A DNA stretch of 64,000 bases from Clitoria ternatea (taxonomy: Eukaryota > Streptophyta > Magnoliopsida > Fabales > Fabaceae). The stretch is from NCBI GenBank assembly GCA_037962975.1, contig CM075670.1:83269501-83333500 (forward strand). Direction: 5' to 3'. Below are positions 45,611-57,363 of the stretch, piece after piece. The notes under the pieces are model-generated. The model saw only the letters and a program-made list of their open reading frames with translations, was not told the DNA's origin and searched no databases. A program made the position numbers and the translations under genes. How positions within the stretch are numbered: position 1 is the first letter of the stretch; every line of letters begins with the position of its first letter.

Positions 45611-47851
45611 GGATCTCCAACTCAAGCACAAGATACACGAACAAGAAGCAATCAATCAAAGCTTGCATTTATGCTTAGTGAGTTCATTTTTCTTGTATAG
45701 TTTCATTGTTCTGAAACTTTGAGTTTGTAATTGTATATCCTCTTTTCCTTAAGAGTTATTAGATTTGGTTAGAACCTTCAATTGCTTATCCACTCTATTT
45801 AAAGAGTAAACATTTGTAAACTAAAACTCCAAATCACTCTAGCTTGAGTAGTCACAAAGGTTGGGGTTCAACCTTTGGGTATTGAGAGATTGTGAGATTG
45901 GGTGGGTTACCTTTTTGCTTATGAGGATTCGGTTCTTGAGTGTGGGATACTAGGAGACAATTGCTCAAAGCTTGTATCTCAAATCTTTAATAATGGAATC
46001 CTTCAAGTGGGTTGCTTGAAGGCGAGACGTACACCGGATTGGTGGAACTCGTTAAATTGGTTTGTATTTCTCTTAACCTTGAACTCTTTACTTAACTGTG
46101 CATATAAACTGTTTGTTGTTTTGCTTGAGCTGAATATTTAAATTGATCTTGCTGCTCAAGAAGAAACATAACCTTGCACACAAACTGTTTAATAAAATTG
46201 TTGAACCAATACTCTGTTTTGCTTCCCATTTCTTGGTTAAAATTACTTTGGTTCTAGAGTTCAATACCTTGATTCAAACCAATTAAACTGTGATACATAC
46301 TTATTGTTTGTAAAATTCTTGTATATCTCATTTAAGTTGCATAAAGAACCAAGTTCAAAGGTATTCCAAGCAAATTTTTTTAAACACTCAATTCACCCCC
46401 CTCTTGAGTATTAAGGCCACTTGGTTAACAAAGACCTTATAACTCTTGCGCCTAAGCAGATATGCATATGATGTCATGAATCAAAATGCAATATACATGA
46501 AAGTGAACCATAACACTACCTCACAGTATAGACATTATAGCCTCACTTCACTAACCTTAATACTTATTAATTCAACATCCATCACACTACACATACCAAA
46601 TCAAATTCATTGAGTCATTTAACTTCTCAATTAACATAATTATGAACATATTCATATGGTATTTACAACAATTCTTGTCAAATACCAAATATCAACAGTT
46701 CTTATCAATTATTAGATATCAACACATCCAAACCAAATGTCACAAAACATTATTATACAACACCATCAACAACACAAATCATTTTTGACCAAGCATTTTT
46801 AGGTAAAATTGTCAAGAGATACATACATACATACATATTAAACATAAGCTCTCAGTTTTCAGATTATGCTTACAAATCACTACTCAAGTGATATACCTTC
46901 TCTGTATGTCAACATATACCTGGGTTGATTTCTAAACCTTCAAATTTGATTATGAACTTCAATTTAACTCTGAACGTCTAATTTTTGAAATTTATGTCGG
47001 AGCTTCAAAACTCCTTCCGAGAACCTCTAAAAGAAATCCCCAACACTTTTCAACAATTACCCAAAGCAAAACTACAAAAATGGAAGAATGGGTTTAAGAT
47101 TTCCATCATCGAAAGTGAAATAAAAAAATGGTACAAGTTTAGTCATTACCTTAGAGCTTTAAAAATTAAGTTTTTAGATCATTCAAGCTTCCATTAGCAT
47201 CATCAATGACATCACCTTTGAGAAGGGATAAACTTGGATCATGTAAAACAAAATTGAAAAAGAGAAAAAGAACATGCACTCAGTTTTCTTTATGAAAGCC
47301 AAATGAGATTGAGATGAAGAAAGGAGAAAAAAGGGCAAGGTCCTTGGGTGGTGAGGGAAAAGAGAGTGGTGTGAATGAGAGAGAAAAAGAGAGCACGTGA
47401 ATTTAGAGTGGAAAAGTGAATAAAAAGTATATAATTAAATTAGTTGATCAATTTAGGTTCGTTAGAGGTAGTTTCATCTTTTAACCCTTTTAGTTAACCA
47501 CCAAAACTAAACACTCTTTGATTTAAATCATAATTTAACCAGACTAACCTCATAATTTAATGGGTCACTTTTAATCCTGAATAATTTATCTCCGAGTTAC
47601 AATTAATTATTACCCATTAAATTCACATCAATTCCTCAGCTTAATTTCAACAACAACTCCTAATTATCTAAAAGTTAGGATGTTACACTTTTACCCCTAA
47701 CATCCTAATTAAAACAAAAGAAAAGAAAAAGAAAAGAAAAGGACTTTCCCTATTCTCTTCCTCACCAACCTGTAACCCATATTTCTCTCTTCCCTCACCA
47801 TCACCATTTTCTTCCTTTCCATTAATTCCTTCTCCACTATGACCCAACATT

Positions 47852-49157
47852 TGTTACCCAAGTGGCCTTTAAGAAACTCAAGAAGGGGTGAAATAAGTTA
47901 TTGAAAGTTATTGTTAATAATTTTCTCTTTGAAAGACTTAGTATGTAATGACTTATAGTTAAAGTGGAAGTAATAAAATATACAAAGATGAAAGGTTAAG
48001 AGAATGCAAACTTGGATTTTTATACCGGTTCGGCCAACCACTTGCCTACGTTTAGTTTCTCAAGAAACCCTTGAGAATTCCATTATAATGTCAAAAAATT
48101 ACAACAATTGAGCACTCCAACACCTCTAGGATACCTCACCCTTATGTGGAGCCTCCAACCTTGCAAAGGATACCTCACCCTCACCCTCGACTTACACTGC
48201 TAGACTTAACCCCTTAGGATAGCTCACCCAAGTTATAGGATCAATGTGGGATGCCTTACCCATGAAGATGAACTTTAACAAAGAAAGTGTACAACTACAA
48301 ATTCTTACTTGAAGGGTAGATAATACAACTTGAAGGTCTCTAATGGTAATACTCAAGTAATGGAATGACCTGAGATCATCATAGAGTGTTTCTTAATTTG
48401 GATTTTGAAAAAATGATAAAAATGCTTGTCAAAATGCATGATTAGTATAATTGATTTTCACTTAATTTACAGGAGATGAAAAGATGTATTTGATTAGTGA
48501 AAATATACCTTTTGATGTCAGAAAGATGTCTTTTAAAATGGATGTGTTCATTTAAAAATTTGGATGAAAGAACATGACTTTTCATACAAGAAACCATGAA
48601 GAGATGCATCTTTTCATTCATTTTGATGTTATGGTAATCGACTATCATATTGTTGTTATCGATTAAAATATTTCAAAATTTAACTAGATTCATTTAAAAT
48701 TCAATTTTAAGCCAACGACAAAGTTTGCAATCGATTACATTTTTGTTGTAATCGATTACAACGTTTCAAAATTTAGCTAGATTCATTTAAAAGTCAACTT
48801 TAAGCCAACGACCAAGTGCGTAATCGATTACATAAAAGTATTAATCGATTACATGCTTTATAAATTTCTAAAAATGTTTTTCAAATAGTGTGTAATCGAC
48901 TACATGCTTTATAAATTTATGAAAATACTTTTCAAATGCATGTCGTTAAGGTTTTACGTGAGTTTTGAGGCCATGCTTATGTTTGAGTAAAACCTTACAT
49001 AAATTCTAAGATCTTCTAAGGTTTAATTCTTCAATCCTTGGCTTGCCATTCTTTACATCTTTGTTGAGAAACCATTTTTCTTCATTTCTTGGCTTTCATG
49101 ATAGATAGGTCCATATTAGCATATGCCTTTGTCATATCAAAAAACTTTTTGTCTTCA
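47852..49157 (-). mobile_element. Solo LTR, 1306 bp, possible duplication ACATT/ATATT
   Basis: Plus strand TGTTACCCAAGTGGCCTT...AACTCAAGA at the left matches the terminal motif of the 13340 and 45032 LTR family; right end TTTGTCTTCA. Flanks ACATT (47847-47851) and ATATT (49158-49162) agree at 4 of 5. Carries a TAATCGATTA array. Confidence 0.65.
48636..48903 (-). repeat. Paired TAATCGATTA array, three pairs with 93-bp period
   Basis: First members at 48636, 48729 and 48822, exactly 93 bp apart; second members 21 bp after each (48657, 48750, 48843); a lone AATCGACT follows at 48894. Confidence 0.92.
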
Positions 49158-49575
49158 ATATTCTCTTTCTCCATCTTTATTTTTCCAATTTACAAGGGTA
49201 AGGTCAAGCTCTTCCCCCTTCCCATCTCCTTCTCCAAATCGAGCCCACCATCACCATCACCATTACCTCCCATTTCACTTCCTAGCAAAGCAAGACATGG
49301 TCCATTATCACTGTATTTTCTTCTGCTAAAGAACATGCTAAGGTGGCATAAGGGCTAGGTTCCAATCTTTCCTAACCTAAGGTATGTGGGTTTTAACCCT
49401 ACCCCCCAATTAATATTTTGATGTTTCAACACTAATTTCTTTGAATTGATGCTTATAGGAAGTGGTTAGACTTCCTGGGTAGCACTAGAACCCTTCGGTA
49501 CACTTTAAATTTTCATTTAACTTCAAAATGGTAAGGAAAAATTCTTTGGTTAATTATGCTTCAAGTAGCTTTGGT

Positions 49576-50055
49576 TAAGCTAGATTTACAAGTTTGGGGT
49601 TAATTTGGAATTATTGAGTAATGGGTGTTTTTCTATATGTAGGTTAATAATTGATTTTGGACAAAATGCTATCTTTGGGAGTGTCGTTAGTACAAGTATG
49701 GAAGAGGGACATAACTTGAGCACATGGGTATTGAATATTCTACCAAGACACTACCATTTTTTGTTGATTTGAATGTACTGAGTAATAATGGTGTATATTG
49801 ATATTGTGTGATGTTATGTTGATTGATGATGAATTTATAATTTATGATATTAATCGTGTATCGAATTGTGATTGTGAATGACAATGGCAAATATAGATGA
49901 GATTGTAATTGATGATGATAGTTGATGTTGGAATAGAATGATGATGATGATTGGGATGATAATTTAATGATACTAATATTATGGATGATTGTTATGGTGC
50001 ATGATGATGACGACGATGATGAAATTAATAAGATGATGACCTCCTAGTGAGGATT
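49576..50055 (+). repeat. 480-bp direct repeat flanking the Tat element, left copy
   Basis: Matches 63294-63774 with roughly 12 substitutions and two small indels (about 97%). Belongs to the Tekay-type LTR that hosts the Tat element; far too long to be a target-site duplication. Confidence 0.92.
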
Positions 50056-50774
50056 TGATTCGTTCTAGATACCGGTCTCCAAACTAAGACGTCATCTTGT
50101 CCATTTAGGAAGGTTAACCAGTATCACAGGTCAACATCCAGACTATAAAAGTACCGTGCTAGGCGTTCTCCTTTCACCGTTTATCCGTGATAACACTTCG
50201 GACATTGGATAACCTAATCTGGTTTCACTATTCTGTTATACATAACTGTTCACCTATACTTCGAGAGGATAAGTGGCTTTTCCACTTCCTATAATTGATA
50301 CCCTACACAACAGAAAGTATCTATGTCACCCGTCAAAAGGTACAAAGTACAGCTACAGGAGTGATACATGGAAAAGGATCTTCCTCATTCCTGTGTCAGA
50401 ATCATACACTGATCATTGAACTACTCTTGATTGTACACTGATCATTGAACTACTCTGGATGATACGCTGAACATGGCATCAGAGTCTCCTAGCCCTACTT
50501 GTGCCTAACGACTCATTTCCCACGCTCAGCTATAAATAGTTGATTTTTATGCACACACAAGGTTACGTTGATCTAACTTTCTACAAATTATTTCATTGAT
50601 CAAGTATTCTCTAAGTTCTCATTCACTTCACTGACTTGAGCATTGGAAAATCTTCACAGGTGACACCACCTTTTGCCCCCATCAATGTGAAAACTTGGTG
50701 TGAAGGATCTCCAGGACAACAAGACCGAACTCCTACTGAGAGGTCAAATTATAATACCGGATACCCACTAGACC
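50056..50774 (+). repeat. Tat 5' LTR
   Basis: Starts TGATTCGTTCTAGATACC, includes CAGCTATAAATAGTTG (TATA box, 50529-50544), ends around CCCACTAGACCA. About 90% identical to 62504-63222. No target-site duplication survives because the right border was rearranged. Confidence 0.9.
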
Positions 50775-50776
50775 AG

Positions 50777-50797
50777 TTCATTGGCACGCCCAGGGGG
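50777..50797 (+). other. Tat-type primer binding region
   Basis: TTCATTGGCACGCCCAGGGGG just after the LTR resembles Tat-type TTGGCRCGCC-type sites. tRNA not assigned. Confidence 0.6.
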
Positions 50798-50843
50798 CAC
50801 GATAGAGTTATTCCCACTTTTCGTAGAGGTTCAGTAGTTAGCC

Positions 50844-52240
50844 ATGGAGGAAGATGGACGTGATTTTATCGATGGTCACGTAGAGGATGTGACCCATCAG
50901 CATGCTAGCAGAAGACTTGTTTTCAAATCTCCTGGAACCAACTCGAGGAGGATGATACCTGCCGCAACTCCAGATCCTCAAGATGAAGTTATAAGGCAAC
51001 TCAAGGAGGAGTTGATGGATTTGAGGAGAGAGAAGAGGGTGACAGAGAATAAAGTGACGTCTCAAGCTGAGGAGACTCATCACACTTTTGGGAGGGAGAA
51101 ATCCACCACTCTCCAATATTCAAAAATTCCCACCTACGAGGAGCAGGAACAAACTTATGACTCTGGGGATAGAGTCAGTGGAAGAAGGAAGGAGCCAGTG
51201 GCGGTAGCCTCTGGAACGTATCGGCTTAACGTTCCATTCTCAAGGAGGCTCATGAGTGTGCCTATTCCCAGGCATTTGCAAACCACTCAACCACTCTCCA
51301 TTGGGAAATATAACGGAGACTGACCCCACTAAGTATCTTGATGCTTACGTATATGAAGCTGTGTACTTGGGAGCTGATGAAGATGTGATGTGCAGGATAT
51401 TCCTATGAACTTTAATGGAGGAGGCCCTTAGCTGGTTCAAGGGTCTACTATCAGGGCCAATAAACTCCTGGGAGGAGATGGCAGCATCCTTTGAGAGTCA
51501 TTCCGTCATCTCTAGAGATATTCCTAGGACTTCTCATACCTTGGCCCAGATCAGGCAAACGAAGAACGAAACTCTTAAGGAGTTTTTGAAGAAAGTTTAC
51601 AAGGAGGGAGCTACACATTGTTATCGAGCCCCTACAGCCTAGGTCAGCCTTTGCCCTGTCTCTGGCAAAGAGTCCTCTGATGACGTTTGAGGAGTTCCAG
51701 AGGAAAGCCTCAAAGTATGTGGGTATAAAGATGCACTTAAAGGCTACGACGGCCAGGCTTAAACCATCAGTGCCTTCCCCTCAACCATAGAGAGATAAGG
51801 AAAGGGTGAGACCAGAGAGGCAGATCCAGAGAGATGATTTTCAAAGCCCTCGACCTCAACAGCAGGATAGGCGTATATCATCTTTCACCAATTATGCCCT
51901 GTTAAACACCAGGCATTCCTAGATTTTAAAGGAGGTTGGATGGCCTACACTCAGTGTGTACAGAATAAAGAAGCCCACTCCGATGAAACAGATTGGTAAC
52001 CTGAGGAAGTACTGTGGCTTCCACAAGCAGGTGGGCCACACCACAGACGAGTGAAAGGCGTTAAAGAACGCTATGGAGACCCTCATCAGGGAGGGAAAGC
52101 TGAAGCAGTATCTCTTCAAGGAAAAATCTTTGGATAAACTAGATCAGAATGAGAAGAGAGGAAGAGATCACGATGATGAGGGCGATAACTGTCGTAACCC
52201 GGTCAGGAGGTTTTCAGCCGCTGAGAAATAGAAGGGAGTT
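50844..52240 (+). pseudogene. Tat gag, broken
   Basis: Starts MEEDGRDFIDGHVEDVTHQH; a charged coiled-coil-like stretch (IRQLKEELMDLRREKRVTE) is followed by RRLMSVPIPRHLQTTQPLSI-GKYNGD, the entry to the Tat Gag core, then TGA at 51321-51323. Further on MEEALSWFKGLLSGPINSWE and SHTLAQIRQTKNETLKEF are the conserved core (usually A-x-x-W-F..L). After more stops the text KYCGFHKQVGHTTDE (about 52010) is the zinc-knuckle-like end. Capsid protein of the particle. Confidence 0.85.
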
Positions 52241-52270
52241 ATTATCAACGAGGATACTCAGCAGGATGGT

Positions 52271-53275
52271 ATGCACCAGCAGCAGAGGCAAGGCCGGTGC
52301 GAGTTAATTGACATGATCGCTAGAGGGTTTGCTGGGGGTGGAGCATCAATCACAGCCCGTAAGAATCATCACCGAATAATTCTGTCTGTCCAAGGGAAAC
52401 CCAGGGACAACCGCCCTTTTAGAGATGGTGTGCAGGCGCCGTTAGTGTCATTCTCGAATGAGGATTTTGGCCCAACCATCCCAGGAGGTGACAACGCGGT
52501 GGTCATAATCGCTATGATCACCAATAAGGACGTCAAGAGGATCCTTGTTGATCAGGGCAGTTCCTGTGATGTTATTTTTTATAACTGTTTTAAAAGGATG
52601 GGTTTCAATGACTCAAAATTACAACCTTATACGCAGGAACTCACCGCCTTTAACGGAGCGAAGCAACCGACCAAGGGTTACCTTGACACCCTTGTGTCCT
52701 TCGAAGGCGAGCTGGGGGCGAGAATGGTGAAATCTAGGATCTTGGTGATCGATGTGGAGTCGCCCTACAATGGCATTATAGGCCGCCCCACCTTAAATTC
52801 CATGGAAGCGATCGTGTCTACTCCATATCTCCTTATCAAGTTCATTGATAAGGACATCGATGTATCTTCCCTCCGAGGTGATCAGGAGATGGCCAGATAC
52901 TGTTATAACCTGAGCCTAAATATGGTAAAGCTGGAGGCATTCAATAAGAAGAGGAAATTGAATGATAGAGGAACAACGGCAGGGTCTGTTAGCTTGATTG
53001 CTCTCGACCCTAGAGCGAAATTGAAGATTGATCCACTCAACCCTTCCAAGCCCACACTAGAGGGAGGTTTAAGAGATGTTGTGTTAGGAGATTCCCTAGA
53101 AAAAATCACGCATATCAATGACAAGTTAGAAACCGTGATGGAAGAGCGGTTGCTTGCGCTTCTTCACGAGTTTAAGGACTTGTTCGCATGGACTGCTACG
53201 GATATGCCTAGGATGGACCCTGATTTCTGTTGCCATAAGTTATCCCTCTACCCTAAGACGAGGCCAGTTACCTAG
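52271..53275 (+). CDS. Tat aspartic protease region (longest open frame in the window, 334 codons)
   Basis: Open from 52271 to TAG at 53273-53275. INMIARGF-like lead (ELIDMIARGFAGGGAS), then VVIIAMITNKDVKRILVDQG-SSCDVIFYNCFKRMG: the Tat protease active site in its D-Q-G-S-S form. YNGIIGRPTLNSMEAIVSTP is the C-terminal GRP motif. The tail (LLHEFKDLFAWTATDMPRMD) is the FAW..DMP motif just before RT. In life it is part of a Gag-Pol polyprotein, so the start codon here is only the first ATG of the surviving frame. Element-encoded, not a host gene. Confidence 0.85.
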   Translation: MHQQQRQGRCELIDMIARGFAGGGASITARKNHHRIILSVQGKPRDNRPFRDGVQAPLVSFSNEDFGPTIPGGDNAVVIIAMITNKDVKRILVDQGSSCDVIFYNCFKRMGFNDSKLQPYTQELTAFNGAKQPTKGYLDTLVSFEGELGARMVKSRILVIDVESPYNGIIGRPTLNSMEAIVSTPYLLIKFIDKDIDVSSLRGDQEMARYCYNLSLNMVKLEAFNKKRKLNDRGTTAGSVSLIALDPRAKLKIDPLNPSKPTLEGGLRDVVLGDSLEKITHINDKLETVMEERLLALLHEFKDLFAWTATDMPRMDPDFCCHKLSLYPKTRPVT

Positions 53276-54060
53276 AAGAAAAGAAGATTGGGTCTAGAGA
53301 AGTGAAAGGCAGCTTGTGAGTAGACGAAGGAGTTGCTGAAGGCCAAATTTACTAGAGAAATTCGTTATTCCTCTTGGCTCTCAAACGTGGTGATGGTTCA
53401 AAAGGCCAATGGTAAATGAAGGATGTGTACTGATTATATAGACCTTAATCGTTGTTGCCTGAAGGATCTATATCCTCTCCTTAATATTGATCGCATGGTG
53501 GATGATTCCTCTGGTTATCAGTACCTAAGTTTCATAAACGCATATTCGGGGTACAACCAGATTTCGATGTGGGAGGAGGATCAGGAGAAGACAACTTTCG
53601 TCAATGATTATAGTGTTTTTTGCTACACCATCATGCCTTTCAGTTTGAAGAATATTGGGGCCACTTACCAGTGTATGATTAACAAGGTGTTTGAAGGCAT
53701 GCACACCAAGTTGGTGGAGGTGTACATTGACGACATCATAGCCAAGACCCTGGCTAGGGGGTGATCATATCGAAGATTTACGATAAGTATTCATGTGCTT
53801 AAGGCAGTATAACATGAGGCTAAACCTGTTGAAGTGTACTTTTGCTGTCCCAGCTGGGAAGTTTCTGAGTTTCATGTTAACTCAGCGTGGTATTAAGGCT
53901 AATCCAGGGAAATACCAAGCAATACTGAGCATGCAAAGTCTGAAGAACCTGAGGGGGTGTAATCTCTGAATGGAAAGGTGGTAGCATTGGCTCGATTCAT
54001 GCCTAAGATGGTGCATAGATCCCTTCTCCTGTACAAAGTGTTAAAGAAATCCAAGAAGTT
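53276..54060 (+). pseudogene. Tat reverse transcriptase, stops and frameshifts
   Basis: REIRYSSWLSNVVMVQKANG (fingers), MCTDYIDLNRCCLKDLYPLL (usually DYTDLN.ACPKD.YPLP), GYQYLSFINAYSGYNQISMW and VEVYIDDIIAKT, where the catalytic Y-I-D-D is intact. After TGA at about 53762 the thumb (YNMRLNLLKCTFAVPAGKFL) is in another frame. Needs at least two frame changes and several stop readthroughs, so not functional. Confidence 0.85.
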
Positions 54061-54920
54061 CGAGTGGGGATAGAAGCAAGAGCAGGAATTTCAGGAGCTC
54101 AAGGAGGTGTTGTCAAGCCCTCCAATTTTAGTAAAAACTGACCTTAGGGAAACTCTGATTTTATATATGGCAATCTTAGATGAGGCTCTGGGGGTAGTGT
54201 TAGTTAAGGAGACCCTAGAGGGGCAGAGCCTAGTATACTTCACTAGCAAGACTCTACATGGAGCAGAGGGCCGGTACCAAAAGATTAAGAAGACCACTCT
54301 CGTAGTTGTTTGGGCTTCCAGACGGTTAAGGCCGTACTTTTACGTATACCCAATTTTGGTGAGAACGGATTTGCCACTCCATTCTGCACTAAGCAAGCTG
54401 GACCTTGCGGGGAGGATGATTAAGTGGTTAATCAAACTTTCCAAGTTTGAGGTTTCTTATGAGCCACGAGAAGCTATCAAAGCCTAAGTTCTAGCTGATT
54501 TTGTCGTGGAGCTGACAGGGGCAGACCTGGCCACACCTCATGCTCACTGGACCGTCTATATAGATGGGTCATCAAACAGTAAAAGATGTGAAGCTGGTGT
54601 CATCATTGAGAGCGATGATGGTGTGTATTTGGAGATTTCTCTCTGATTCAATTTTAAAACTTCCAATAACCAGGCTGAGTACGAGGCTTGCCTTGCCAGA
54701 CTTCAAGCCACGATTAATATTTGAGCAACAAAAGTAACCCTTTGTAGTGATTCATAGCTGGTGATATCGTATATTCAGGGCGACTACCAAGTCTGTGAGC
54801 CTCAGCTCCAACTGTACTTGAATTGTGTGAATGAGCTAAAAGGAAGATTCTCTGTGTTGGAATTCAAGCATGTGCCTAGAGAGGAAAACAACAGGGCGGA
54901 CATCTTATCATGGCTCGCAA
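54061..54920 (+). pseudogene. Two RNase H domains in tandem
   Basis: First domain: ILYMAILDEALGVVLVKE, YFTSKTLHGAEGRYQKIKKT, ASRRLRPYFYVYPILVRTDL. Second, archaeal-type domain: HWTVYIDGSSNSKRCEAGVI, TSNNQAEYEACLARLQAT, TLCSDS, HVPREENNRADILSWLAST. The D, E and D positions of the second domain are readable, but TGA/TAG codons interrupt the frame at about 54484, 54643, 54722 and 54757. The doubled RNase H is the hallmark of the Tat lineage. Confidence 0.85.
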
Positions 54921-55090
54921 GCACGAAGCAACTTAGGAGTACAACAACAGTGGTGCTAAGTACTTTGACATCGCCCAGCATCCCGTTGACCCCATCGTTA
55001 AATGTAATTTCATACCGTGCCTTCGATGAGAATTTATGGGTAGTCCCTTACATACGGTATTTTGTCGATTAATAGCTGCCCACTGATGAC

Positions 55091-56272
55091 TTGGAGCAGA
55101 AAAAGTTGAAAAGGGAGCTACCTTATTTTACGATGGTGGATGGCATGCTCATACGGAGGGGATTTTCTATGCCATACCTCAGGTGTTTGAACGAGAATAA
55201 GGTACGAAGCGTGTTGGAAGAAGTACATGAGGGGCAATGTGGGCACCACACTGGAGGTAGAAGCTTGATGAGAAAGGTTCTAAGAGCGGGTTACTAGTGG
55301 CCCACAATGAAGAAAGACTCCATTGAGTTTGTAAAGAAGTGTGATCCGTGTCAAAGATTTTCCAATCTTCATCACACACCAGCCCAGTAACTTTCTTCAT
55401 CAGCCATGCCATGGCCTTTTCATCAGTAGGGCTTTGATATCCTGGGTCCATTCCCAACAGCTCCTGGTGGAATCAAGTATCTTATAGTTAGGGTGGATTA
55501 CTTTACCAAATGGATCAAAGCAGAACCCATGGTGCACATTACTATAGCTTAGACACGACTTTTCGTATATGAAAACATCATAGCACGATTCGGAGTCCCA
55601 GGATGGATCGTCACTGACAATGACACCCAGTTTATAGACAAGAAGTTCACAGAGTTGCTTGAAGGACTAGGGATAGTCTAAATCTTCTCATTTGTTGAAC
55701 ATCCTCAAATGAATGGACAAGCAAATATGGCCAATAGAGAAGTTCTGAAGGGGTTAAAGAAACGTCTAGGTGAAGCAAAGGGCGGATGGACTGATCAGCT
55801 GTATCACATCTTATGGGCGTACCACACTACACCCCACTCCTCCACCAATGAGTCTCCATATTGCCTTACTTACGGTATCGAGGCGATGATTCCAGTCGAG
55901 CTCCAGACCAGGTCAACAAGGGTGGAGTATTTTTCTGAGGAGAATAATGATGCCAATCTGGCATCAGAGTTGGATATTCTCTAGGAACTTAGGGATGAAG
56001 CTTTTGTTAGGGATCAGGCAATTAAAGCAAAGGCCGCCCTCCGATACAACAAGCGCATTCAACATAGAGCATTCAATGCAGGAGATCTTGTGCTAAGAAA
56101 GGCAAGTATGGGAAATAAGTTTGTTCACCAAGGCAAGTTAGCACCAACACGGGAAGGCCCTTACAGAGTGTTCGAGGTGACTGGCAAAAGGTCATATCAG
56201 TTGGAGAATCTCAATGGCACACTAATCTGTAACAAGTGGAATACTCAGAACTTACGTATTTACTACAGCTAG
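55091..56272 (+). pseudogene. Tat integrase, catalytic glutamate lost
   Basis: H2C2 zinc domain HEGQCGHHTGGRSLMRKVLR ... FVKKCDPCQ; core with DILGPFPTAPGGIKYLIVRV-DYFTKW (first D) and VPGWIVTDNDTQFIDKKF (second D). The third catalytic position reads HPQMNGQANMANREVLKGL, with N where Tat integrases have GQAE, so the DDE triad is broken. The C-terminal part (GDLVLRKASMGNKFVHQGKL, GPYRVFEVTGKRSYQLENL) is the GPY/F module; no chromodomain. In-frame stops at about 55296, 55388, 55430, 55550, 55680 and 55982. Confidence 0.85.
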
Positions 56273-57363
56273 TTGGTAAGATGACGTGTACTCTTTTTCC
56301 TTACTTGAGTTTTTTCCTAATGGGTTTTCTCAAGAAGGTTTTAACGAGGCATGACCCCAACTACGCTCTCTTTGTAATCCATATTCAATTTAATGAGAAT
56401 TCAATTCATGAAGATAATGCTTTCACTTTTCTTTTCTATGTTACGATTTATAGCATTACACCGGTGTATCTGAAGACCCTCAGGACGGATGATCCCAACC
56501 ACCTACTAGGTAGTTCAGGATGTAACTCCTCGAGTGGACCTAAGGGTTGTAGGATCAGACCTTCTTCAAGGATGTACCGAACCCCATTAGAAGACCTGGA
56601 TTATACGATTGAACCAAACTCCAGGTACGGTTAGTAGGTTTAGCCGAACACCGGTGAAGACCTGAGTTGTAGGATTGAATTGAACCTCAGGAAATGGGTT
56701 ATAGGTTTGGCCGAATCCCATTTGAAGGCCCAAATTATAGGACTAAACTAAACTCTAGCTACGGTTAGTAGGTTTGACCGAACACCGATGAAGACCCAAT
56801 CATCATTCCTATGATTGAGGTATATTTCCCCCAGGACGGATGATCTCAATCACTCATTCTAAGAATTGACGTTGTACCTCCTGGCGTGGACAATTCCAAT
56901 CACTACTTCTATGATTGAAGGCCCAATCATCATCCTTTATGATTGAGACAGCTTCTTACAGGATGGATACGCCTTATCATTATTTCTATCTCAAACGATA
57001 TCACTATACGGGCAATTCGATAATTTCGCCCACTATCAGAGCAGACTAAATCAACATATGACTAGGGACAATATTTGTTGAGTTCGAGTCTGTGTTATAC
57101 GATATGATTATTGAGAATCCGTTTTACGTAGCAATCATTATTACTTATTGCAAAGTTTCAACTTAGAGAACGGTTTAATTAATTTTAATTATACTATAGC
57201 AGTTCATTTCTTGTAATTGTATCAGAGGTAGTGTTTAAAGAAAATTCTCATCTATTCAAAGTGAAGTTTGTACAGAGTCAAAATAAAACTAGAGTTGATC
57301 CTAGTACACAGCAGTAAGAAAAAAGAAAAACACAAAACTAAGAGGCTGGAGTTTGATTTTTTG

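Larger units (their letters stand above)
45032..46430 (+). mobile_element. Solo LTR, 1399 bp, target-site duplication AAGAT/AAGAC
   Basis: TGTATTTGCATG...GGCCACTTGGTTAACA, flanked by AAGAT (45027-45031) and AAGAC (46431-46435), 4 of 5 identical. Same family as 13340-14926 but in the other orientation. TATA box 45604-45610. Three GAATCGATTC pairs lie upstream of it. No interior. The short ORFs here have no known domain. Confidence 0.82.
42868..47687 (-). mobile_element. Tekay-type LTR with a nested solo LTR
   Basis: Left end TGCAACATCCTAAAA, right end TTAGGATGTTACA. 43080-43340 is homologous to 23640-23880 of the LARD LTR (ACTGGGTCGGTAGAATAGAA versus AACTGGATCGATAAATAG), giving the same orientation. 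The distal part (46540-47687) resembles 12540-13330 and 10740-12131. Net of the nested LTR it is about 3.4 kb. Flanking 5-mers (ATAAT, CTTTT) do not match, so it may be a remnant of a larger element. Confidence 0.6.
47695..50055 (+). mobile_element. Tekay-type LTR, left part (host of the 50056-63222 insertion)
   Basis: Starts TAACATCCTAATTAAAAC, a TGTAACATCC-like edge lacking its first bases, followed by a pyrimidine-rich leader, then CCTAACCTAAGGTATGTGGG (donor-like) and a GATGATG-rich tract with CCTCCTAGTGAGG, comparable with 3248-5150. Interrupted by a solo LTR (47852-49157) and the Tat element, and continuing at 63294-64000. The 89-codon ORF at 49089-49358 spans a leader-like region and has no known domain. 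Confidence 0.5.

Noticed and set aside
45902..46141. 79-codon ORF
   Set aside because: It lies within the R-U5 part of a solo LTR and has no domain.
49576..50055. The 480-bp flanking repeat as a long target-site duplication or as part of the Tat LTR
   Set aside because: LTR elements duplicate about 5 bp. The repeat lies outside both LTRs in the order flank-LTR...LTR-filler-flank and diverges less than the LTRs do.
52271..53275. Host gene call for the 334-codon ORF
   Set aside because: Its motifs are those of Tat protease and it lies between gag and RT of an LTR element.
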